The position numbers and the translations under genes were made by a program. From the NCBI GenBank assembly GCA_027064265.1, contig JAMOQA010000540.1:1-6321 (forward strand): 6,321 bases of DNA. The letters run 5' to 3'. The DNA is from Acidobacteriota bacterium. Its GTDB lineage: Bacteria > Acidobacteriota > Polarisedimenticolia > J045. Positions 1-4,895 of this stretch are shown in pieces. The first letter of the stretch is position 1. The number at the start of each line of letters is the position of its first letter. The notes under the pieces were generated by a model, which worked only from the letters and a program-made list of their open reading frames with translations, had not been told where the DNA came from and did not search any database.

Positions 1-5
1 GAGGG

Positions 6-1424
6 TCAGGACGCCGTCGCCGGGGTGCGCGCCTCGCCGAGCACCCGGGCGATCGTCGAGAAGAGGGCGTTGCGGGTCACCGGCTTGACGAGGCAGGCGT
101 CCATCCCGGCGCCGGCGCAGGCCTCCCGGTCTTCCCGGAGGGCCCCCCCGGTCAGGGCGATGATCGGCACGTGACGGCCCGAACCCTCCTCGAGGGCCCG
201 GATCGCCCGCGCCGCCGCGATCCCGTCCATCACCGGCATGTGGACGTCCATCAGGACCACGTCCACCGAAGGGTCGAGCCTCTCCAGCGCTTCCTGGCCG
301 TTCTCCGCCTCGACCACCCGGTGACCGTCCTTCTCCAGCATCCGGGCGACCACCTTCCGGTTGACCGGGTGGTCCTCCGCGACCAGGACCCGGAGCGTTC
401 CGAACCCGGTGAGGAGCCCGCCCTGGCCGGTGCTCGCCTCCGCCGCCGGGACCTCGTCCGCCCGGGCGAGGGGAAGGCGCGCGGTGAAGTGGAAGACGCT
501 TCCCTGCCCGAGGGTGCTGTCGCAGGCGAGCCGTCCTCCCATCGCCTCGACGATCCGGCGGGAGATCGCGAGCCCCAGCCCGGTGCCCCCGTGCTTCCGG
601 TGGACCGCGGAGTCCGCCTGGCGGAACGGCTCGAAGATCTGCTCGATCCGGTCCGCCGGGATGCCCGGACCGGTGTCCCGCACGGCGAACCGCAGGGTTG
701 CGCTCTCCTCGTCCCGTTCCATGACGTCCACCGAGAGGATCACCTCGCCCCGCTCCGTGAACTTGATCGCGTTCCCGAGCAGGTTGATCAGCACCTGGCG
801 CAGGCGGACCGGGTCACCGCGCACGCCGAACGGCAGCTCCCGCGCGGTGACGAGGCGCAGGTCGATGCCCCGGTCGATCGCCCGGGGAAGGAGGATCCGC
901 AGGCTTCCCTCGAGCACCTCGAGGAGATCGAAGGGGGTCTCCTCCAGCTCGAGGTGGCCCGCCTCGATGCGGGAGAGGTCGAGGACGTCCTCGATCAGCT
1001 GCAGGAGGTACTCGGCCGATTGCCGCGCCGTGCGCAGGTAGTCACGCTGCTCGCGCTCCCGCGCGAGGTCGAGGGCCAGCTCGATCATGCCGAGCACTCC
1101 GTGAAACGGGGTCCGGATCTCGTGGCTGACCATCGCGACGAAGGCGCTCTTCGCCCGCGACGCCTCCTCCGCCGCCGCGAGGGCCTCTTCCCGGCGCGCG
1201 ATCTCCTCGAGGAGACGGCTGCGCGTGCGCGCCGCGGCCCGCACGTGGAACCCGAGCAGGACGGCCAGGGTGCCGAGGAGGATGCCCCAGCGCAGGTGTG
1301 GCCCGAGGGCGGTGTCGGCCGGCAGGAGGGTGAACAGCATGATCACGACGGCACCGGCGCCCAGTCCCCCGGCGAGGGGCCGCATCCAGTCGTTCCGGCC
1401 GGGTCTCGTGCTCTCGGTCTGCAT
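6..1424 (-). CDS. Membrane-bound hybrid sensor histidine kinase with C-terminal receiver domain
   Basis: 472-residue two-component kinase expected to autophosphorylate on His and pass the phosphate to its own receiver. Two hydrophobic segments lie at about residues 18-35 and 46-60, with only a short loop between them. A charged, probably coiled-coil linker (about 64-92) follows. The HisKA domain has the phosphoacceptor motif SHEIRTP (His101). The HATPase domain shows the N box (NLLGNAIKFT, Asn218), G1 box (DTGPGI, Asp250), F box (FEPF, from 264) and G2 box (GGTGLGL, 279-285). The receiver (about 344-464) keeps the acidic pair Glu350/Asp351, phospho-acceptor Asp393, Thr425 and Lys447. Every catalytic residue is present. 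The overall order resembles GacS/BarA-type hybrids, but there is no PAS, HAMP, GAF or periplasmic sensor and no Hpt domain. The frame stays open upstream to an ATG at 1535, but I chose the ATG at 1424 because a promoter-like element (1451-1480) lies inside that extension and the extension reads as Pro/Arg/Gly-rich non-coding translation. Met14 (1385) is an alternative start. No cognate regulator gene is visible. Confidence 0.95.
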   Translation of the reverse strand: MQTESTRPGRNDWMRPLAGGLGAGAVVIMLFTLLPADTALGPHLRWGILLGTLAVLLGFHVRAAARTRSRLLEEIARREEALAAAEEASRAKSAFVAMVSHEIRTPFHGVLGMIELALDLAREREQRDYLRTARQSAEYLLQLIEDVLDLSRIEAGHLELEETPFDLLEVLEGSLRILLPRAIDRGIDLRLVTARELPFGVRGDPVRLRQVLINLLGNAIKFTERGEVILSVDVMERDEESATLRFAVRDTGPGIPADRIEQIFEPFRQADSAVHRKHGGTGLGLAISRRIVEAMGGRLACDSTLGQGSVFHFTARLPLARADEVPAAEASTGQGGLLTGFGTLRVLVAEDHPVNRKVVARMLEKDGHRVVEAENGQEALERLDPSVDVVLMDVHMPVMDGIAAARAIRALEEGSGRHVPIIALTGGALREDREACAGAGMDACLVKPVTRNALFSTIARVLGEARTPATAS

Positions 1425-1450
1425 GCGTTCTCGCGTCGTCCTCGCGGGGG

Positions 1451-1480
1451 AACATAGGGTCCGGATCCCGGGGAAACCAA
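1451..1480 (-). promoter_or_regulatory. Probable promoter of the histidine kinase gene
   Basis: Read on the minus strand, TTGGTT (1480-1475) is followed by an 18-bp spacer and TATGTT (1456-1451). These are fair matches to the sigma-70 consensus -35 TTGACA and -10 TATAAT. The -10 lies 26 bp upstream of the chosen ATG, leaving a leader of roughly 19 nt. The surrounding GGACCCTATGTTCCC nearly repeats at the Ser/Thr kinase start. A GAGGA Shine-Dalgarno-like run sits 14 nt before the ATG, which is longer than ideal. Confidence 0.5.
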
Positions 1481-1525
1481 CGGCCCCGGGGGATCGGCCG
1501 GGCCGATTCGCGCGCCGTGGCCGGG

Positions 1526-1564
1526 GGCCGGTCACCGTGGCCGGTCAACCTGGCCGGGCCGCCT
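1526..1564. repeat. Three tandem copies of a 13-bp repeat upstream of the histidine kinase
   Basis: On the plus strand three consecutive 13-bp units read GGCCGGTCACCGT, GGCCGGTCAACCT and GGCCGGGCCGCCT. The first nine bases of units 1 and 2 are identical, and the third unit keeps GGCCGG and the CCT end. The array starts about 45 bp upstream of the presumed -35 box of the histidine kinase. Phased copies of a short site near a promoter could be regulator binding sites. Chance repetition of GGCC words in such GC-rich DNA is the alternative. Confidence 0.5.
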
Positions 1565-1596
1565 GTCGGTCCGCCCGTTCGACGGACGCCGCCGGA

Positions 1597-1614
1597 CGGG
1601 AGCGAACGCTCCCG
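1597..1614. repeat. Perfect inverted repeat CGGGAGCG-AA-CGCTCCCG
   Basis: Two perfect 8-bp arms (1597-1604 and 1607-1614) are separated by AA. As DNA this is an almost uninterrupted 18-bp palindrome typical in size of a dimeric repressor operator. As RNA it would form a GC-rich hairpin of about seven pairs with a four-base loop. No T-run follows on either strand, so it is a poor intrinsic terminator. It lies about 170 bp upstream of the histidine kinase ATG and 240 bp behind the Ser/Thr kinase stop. Confidence 0.5.
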
Positions 1615-1813
1615 GGTGGTCCGCGGGGCTGGCACGGGCGTTGCTCATGGGGAGGGCAGACAGCGGGGCCCGGCCGGAAACCGGGCGGCAGGACGGGGCG
1701 AAACACCGGCCGCCCCCGGGCCCGCGAAAGCGCACACCCTCTCCTCTCGGGACCTCCGCACCCCCGGGGCCTCGGCCAACCCCCTCCCGGCCGGGGCCCC
1801 AGAACTTTCCGCA

Positions 1814-1827
1814 CCGGGGGAACCCGG
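1814..1827 (-). terminator. Weak hairpin 27 bp behind the Ser/Thr kinase stop, doubtful terminator
   Basis: On the minus strand CCGGG and CCCGG flank a four-base loop TTCC, 27 bp downstream of the TGA at 1856-1854. The stem is only five perfect pairs and no U-tract follows (the next bases are TGCGGAAAG). It could mark an inefficient intrinsic or factor-assisted terminator, but hairpins of this size are common by chance in DNA this GC-rich. Confidence 0.2.
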
Positions 1828-1853
1828 CTCCGCGGCAACGGCAGGCGCGCGGT

Positions 1854-4823
1854 TCAGGCCATCACGACGTTGACGGTCCCGCGCAGGGCGGAGAGCTGCT
1901 CGAGGAACTCGAAGACGCTCTGGGGCCGCCGGGCCGGGTCCTTCTCGAGGACCCGCCGGAGCAGCTCCTCCACCTGCTCCGGCACGTCGGGCCGCAGCTC
2001 CCGGAGGGAGGGCACCGGGTCCTCGATCTGCTGGCGCAGGACCTCGGCGACGTTCTCCGAGTAGAACGGCTCGCGCCCGACGAGGAGGAACCAGGCCAGG
2101 ACGCCGAGGGCATAGAGGTCCGCCCGCTGGTCCGCCGCCTCGCCGCGGATCTGCTCGGGAGCCATGTAGGCTGGCGAGCCCATCACCAGGCCTTCGCGGG
2201 TGAGATGGACGTCTCCCTTGCGCGCGATCCCGAAGTCGACGAGCCGCGGCCGCCCCTCGCGATCGAGGAGCACGTTCTCCGGCTTGACGTCCCGGTGGAC
2301 GATCCCGAGGCGATGGGCGGCGGCGAGCCCGGACGCGATGCCGCCGACGATCTCGATGGCCCTCCCGATCGGGATCGGGTGGTGTTCCTCCACCCAGCGC
2401 CGGAGATCGATGCCGTCGATGTACTCCATCACGATGAAACGCAGGTCGCGCCAGCGGTCGAACGTGTGGACCCGGACGATGTTCGGATGGTTGATCTGCC
2501 GCGCCAGCCGGATCTCCTGGATGAACCGCTTCTCGGTGGTCTCGTCGAGGGGTCCCGCGAGCACCTTGAGCGCCACCGGCTCGTCGAGGACCAGGTCGCG
2601 GGCCTCGAACACCGTTCCCATCCCGCCACGCCCCAGCTCGCGCCGGATCTCGTAGCGGTTGGCCAGCAGGGCGCCGGGAAGGAGGCTCGTTCCGTGGAGC
2701 GTCTCGAGGAGCTTCCGCGCGGAGGCGAAGCGCCGCGAGCGGTCCGGCTCGAGGCAGCCCCGGATCACCTTCTGCAGGACCTCCGGGACCCGGGCCGCCG
2801 CCTCCGCGGGGAAGGGCGGGGGACCGTCGGCCGGCAGCTCCGCCGGGGGCGCCCCCGCGAGCAGCTCGAAGGCGAGCATCCCGAGGCTCCACAGGTCGCT
2901 CCCCGGGTCCTCCCGCTCGCCGGCGAGGACCTCCGGGGGCGTGCGCGGCAGGCCGCTCCCGGGGCCCGCGGCCGGGACCAGCAGCCCGAACCGGGTCAGG
3001 CGGGCCTCTCCCGACGGAGCGAGGCGCACCGTCTCCGGCGAGATCGTGCGCGCGAGCAGGCCGAGCCCGTGGGAGTAGTCGAGGGCCTCGGCCAGCCGGG
3101 TGACCACCTGCACCGCGCGCGGAACGTCGAGGGCGCCCTCCCGGGCGAGGACATCCCGGAGGCTCTCGCCGCGCACCGCCTCCTCGACGACCCACACCGA
3201 CTCGCCGTCCTGGCCGGCATCGTGGAGAGCGGCGATGGCGGGGTGGTGAAGGTGGGCGGCCCGCCGGATCTCCTCGAGGAAGCGCTCCCGGTCCCTCGGG
3301 TCGTGGAACAGGTTCCCGGGGAAGCGGCGCAGCACCACCTCCCGGTCCATCACCGTGTCCCGGGCGAGCCAGCGCTGGCCCGGACCGTCCGGGGGCAGTT
3401 CCTCGAGGGGCCGGTACCGGTCGCCCGGGTGACCGCCGAGGCCGGCGCCGCCGCCGGGACGGGCAGCCCGCTCCTCGAGGGCGGCCAGCAGCCGCGCCGC
3501 CTCCTTGAACCCGTAGTCGCGGGCGACGAGGTCGCGGAGGACGCGGATCGCCTCGTCGAACCGTCCGAGCCGCTCGAGGGCCCGGGCAAGGCGCCAGCGG
3601 GCGTGCCGGGCCTCGCCGGGCCAGGCCTCGGCCCGGATCGCCTCCTCGTACTGCTCCACCGCGAGGGAATCGAGGCCCTTGCGCTCGAACAGCTCGCCGA
3701 GGCGCAGCAGCAGGTCGCCCCCGGCCCCCTCGTCCCCGGAGCGGGTCAGCTCCTGGAGGACCTCGATCGCCCGGTCCAGGTCGCCGACCTTCTCGAGCAG
3801 TTCCGCCGCCCGGAGGCGGTCCCCCGCCTCCAGGTACCGCTCCGCCGCCACGGCGAGCTCGCCCGCCCCCTCGAGACAGCGGGCGGCCTCCCGCCACATT
3901 CCGGCCTTCTCGTAGAGTTCCGCGGCGCGCGGCAGGTCCCCGGCCCGCTCGAGGCTGCCCGCGGCCGCCACCAGGTCGCCCGCCTCCTCGTGGGCCCACG
4001 CCGCCTCCGCGGTGCAGCCCAGCTCCTCGAGGCAGCGCGCGGCGTCGGCCGGGTTCCCGGACTCCAGGTAGAGGGCGGCGGCCTCCGCCCAGCGGCCCGC
4101 CTGGCGGTACGCCTCGGCGGCGAGGGCAGGGTCGAGCTTCTCCGGGGGATGCACCTCCGCCACCGCCACCGCCCGGTCGGGCCGGCCCGCGGTCAGCCAG
4201 GCGCGCACCGCCTTCGCGGGCTCGTGGGCCCGCTCCCAGGCCTTCGCCGCCTCCTCGTCCCGGCCGGCCGTCTCGAACCAGCGCGCGGCGGCGAGGGGTC
4301 GTCCCGACGCCAGGAAGATCTGGCCGAGGCGCGCGGCCAGGCGGACGATCTCGCCGCGGCCGCCTCCCTCCGGGGGGGTGTTGCGCAGCAGTTCCTGGAG
4401 CACCCGGGCCGCCGCGTCGGGTTTCCGGGCCTCGAGGAACAGGTGGGCGGCCCGCAGGAGATCGCCGGCCTCCTCGTACAGGGCCGCCGCGGCCGAGAGG
4501 CGTCCGCCTTCCTCGTGGATCCGGGCCGCCCGGTGGGGCTGGCCCGCCTCGAGGAAGAGCTGCGCCGCCCGGGTCCGGTCCCGGGCGGCGAGGGCCGCCT
4601 CGGCCGCCTCGAGGAGCAGTCCCGCGCGCTCGAACTCCCGGGACGCGACGGCCGGGTCCCCCAGCTCGAGGGCCGTCTCGCCGGCGAGCCGATGGAGACG
4701 GCCCTTCTGGTACATCCGGAGGGCCTTCTCCAGGTTGCCCTCGAGACGGTACAGGTCCCCGGCCGCGGCGTAGTCGCCCCGGAGCGCCGCCCAGCGGGCC
4801 TTGCGTGCATGGGTACGCGGCAT
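1854..4823 (-). CDS. Soluble Ser/Thr protein kinase: 13-residue-repeat solenoid, pseudokinase, active kinase
   Basis: 989-residue Hanks-type kinase expected to phosphorylate Ser/Thr of protein substrates in the cytoplasm; no signal peptide or membrane segment is seen. Residues 16-359 form an alpha-solenoid of 25 units of 13 residues. About 368-450 looks like two ordinary TPR hairpins. About 470-710 is a degenerate kinase fold: beta3 Lys becomes Arg499, HRD becomes ART (591-593), DFG becomes RFG (611-613). About 724-980 is an intact kinase: glycine loop GRGGMG (731-736), VALK with Lys753, alphaC Glu770, HRDVKPEN (843-850), DFG (863-865), MAPE (887-890). It is an RD kinase, with Thr875 in the activation loop a possible phosphosite. 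The ATG at 4823 is chosen because the 13-residue array begins soon after it and the promoter-like motif lies just upstream. The frame continues open to 6122, but opposite the SWIM gene. The ribosome binding site is weak (GGGACG). The kinase at the C-terminus without a membrane anchor is the reverse of the usual bacterial layout. Substrate and signal are unknown. Confidence 0.95.
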   Translation of the reverse strand: MPRTHARKARWAALRGDYAAAGDLYRLEGNLEKALRMYQKGRLHRLAGETALELGDPAVASREFERAGLLLEAAEAALAARDRTRAAQLFLEAGQPHRAARIHEEGGRLSAAAALYEEAGDLLRAAHLFLEARKPDAAARVLQELLRNTPPEGGGRGEIVRLAARLGQIFLASGRPLAAARWFETAGRDEEAAKAWERAHEPAKAVRAWLTAGRPDRAVAVAEVHPPEKLDPALAAEAYRQAGRWAEAAALYLESGNPADAARCLEELGCTAEAAWAHEEAGDLVAAAGSLERAGDLPRAAELYEKAGMWREAARCLEGAGELAVAAERYLEAGDRLRAAELLEKVGDLDRAIEVLQELTRSGDEGAGGDLLLRLGELFERKGLDSLAVEQYEEAIRAEAWPGEARHARWRLARALERLGRFDEAIRVLRDLVARDYGFKEAARLLAALEERAARPGGGAGLGGHPGDRYRPLEELPPDGPGQRWLARDTVMDREVVLRRFPGNLFHDPRDRERFLEEIRRAAHLHHPAIAALHDAGQDGESVWVVEEAVRGESLRDVLAREGALDVPRAVQVVTRLAEALDYSHGLGLLARTISPETVRLAPSGEARLTRFGLLVPAAGPGSGLPRTPPEVLAGEREDPGSDLWSLGMLAFELLAGAPPAELPADGPPPFPAEAAARVPEVLQKVIRGCLEPDRSRRFASARKLLETLHGTSLLPGALLANRYEIRRELGRGGMGTVFEARDLVLDEPVALKVLAGPLDETTEKRFIQEIRLARQINHPNIVRVHTFDRWRDLRFIVMEYIDGIDLRRWVEEHHPIPIGRAIEIVGGIASGLAAAHRLGIVHRDVKPENVLLDREGRPRLVDFGIARKGDVHLTREGLVMGSPAYMAPEQIRGEAADQRADLYALGVLAWFLLVGREPFYSENVAEVLRQQIEDPVPSLRELRPDVPEQVEELLRRVLEKDPARRPQSVFEFLEQLSALRGTVNVVMA
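1884..2654 (-). other. Active Ser/Thr kinase domain (C-terminal)
   Basis: Encodes about residues 724-980 of the 989-residue kinase. It contains all landmarks of a catalytically competent Hanks kinase: three loop glycines, beta3 Lys753, alphaC Glu770, catalytic Asp845 with Lys847 and Asn850, metal-binding Asp863, the APE Glu890, alphaF Asp902 and the C-lobe Arg in KDPARRP (961-967). Only about nine residues follow it, so regulation must come from the N-terminal half or from partners. Confidence 0.93.
2694..3416 (-). other. Pseudokinase domain preceding the active kinase
   Basis: Encodes about residues 470-710. It aligns collinearly with the active domain by eye: the RFLEEI alphaC helix (Glu518 retained), the HHPAI segment, LGLLARTISPETV in place of the catalytic loop, ARLTRFG in place of DFG, PPE for APE, and SDLWSLG with alphaF Asp643 retained. 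The structural residues persist while the chemical ones are gone: two loop glycines become Pro477 and Asp479, beta3 Lys becomes Arg499, catalytic Asp becomes Thr593, loop Lys and Asn become Ser595 and Thr598, and DFG Asp becomes Arg611. The domain should fold but not transfer phosphate, and probably does not bind ATP-Mg normally. An allosteric role on the next domain is inferred. Confidence 0.88.
3747..4778 (-). repeat. Protein-level array: 25 units of 13 residues (39 bp each)
   Basis: Units start at residues 16, 29, 42, 55, 68, 81, 94, 107, 120 and 133, then 161, 174, 187, 200 and 213, then 230, 243, 256, 269, 282, 295, 308, 321, 334 and 347. The consensus is G-D-L-x-x-A-A-x-L-Y-x-E-A. Position 6 is Ala in 24 of 25 (Leu166 is the exception) and position 1 is Gly in most. 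Only two breaks occur: a linker at 146-160 and a four-residue insertion at 226-229. Each unit would be one short helix with a Gly-Asp-type turn, so two units make a 26-residue helical hairpin, shorter than the 34-residue TPR. It probably serves as a protein-binding scaffold. DNA-level identity between units is low, so this is an old, selected array. Confidence 0.85.
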
Positions 4824-4838
4824 CGTTCGTCCCGTGGG

Positions 4839-4868
4839 AAGATAGGGCCCGGGCCGGGAGGCGCGCCA
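4839..4868 (-). promoter_or_regulatory. Probable promoter of the Ser/Thr kinase gene
   Basis: On the minus strand the -10-like TATCTT (4844-4839) sits in GGGCCCTATCTTCCC, almost the same 15 bases as at the histidine kinase promoter. A poor -35 match TGGCGC lies 18 bp upstream (4868-4863), the same spacing as in the other promoter. The spacer includes the perfect palindrome GGCCCGGGCC (4846-4855). Only 15 bp separate the -10 from the ATG, which would give a leader of about 8 nt. Confidence 0.45.
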
Positions 4869-4881
4869 CGCCGCCCCCGGC

Positions 4882-4889
4882 AGGGAGGA
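4882..4889 (+). promoter_or_regulatory. Strong Shine-Dalgarno site that fixes the GTG start of the SWIM gene
   Basis: AGGGAGGA is followed by six bases and then GTG at 4896. This is a near-ideal ribosome binding site and spacing. It decides in favour of the GTG over the in-frame ATG at 4932, which has no purine-rich run before it. No clear plus-strand -10/-35 pair was found in the 72-bp intergenic region, so the promoter of this gene is unassigned. Confidence 0.8.
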
Positions 4890-4895
4890 CCGGCG

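Larger units (their letters stand above)
1425..1853. other. 429-bp non-coding gap between the Ser/Thr kinase and histidine kinase genes
   Basis: No convincing gene is seen on either strand. The open frames here are Pro/Arg/Gly-rich, lack ribosome binding sites and look like high-GC noise. The gap holds the probable histidine kinase promoter, a 13-bp tandem repeat, a perfect inverted repeat and a weak hairpin behind the Ser/Thr kinase stop, each listed separately. No tRNA, riboswitch or attachment site was recognised. Its length and internal symmetry suggest a regulatory region upstream of the histidine kinase, which is an inference. Confidence 0.6.

Noticed and set aside
171..1457. Plus-strand open frame antisense to the histidine kinase
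   Set aside because: The opposite strand shows all HisKA, HATPase and receiver motifs, while this frame has only charged low-information sequence.
1532..1648. 38-codon minus-strand frame in the intergenic gap (ATG at 1648)
   Set aside because: There is no Shine-Dalgarno sequence before it, it is Arg/Pro-rich like the surrounding noise frames, and it spans the tandem repeat and the palindrome.
1760..1820. Inverted pair CCCCCGG (1761-1767) and CCGGGGG (1814-1820) behind the kinase gene
   Set aside because: The arms are 46 bp apart with no T-run, and such words recur by chance in DNA of this composition.
3747..4778. 39-bp DNA periodicity that could be mistaken for a CRISPR array or minisatellite
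   Set aside because: The units are poorly conserved as DNA, there are no identical repeats with unique spacers, and the period is fully explained by the 13-residue protein repeat in one reading frame.
1645..4869. 1074-codon minus-strand open frame overlapping the kinase gene in another frame
   Set aside because: Its product is an unbroken Pro/Arg/Gly mixture typical of an out-of-frame reading of GC-rich coding DNA. The overlapping frame carries unmistakable kinase motifs.
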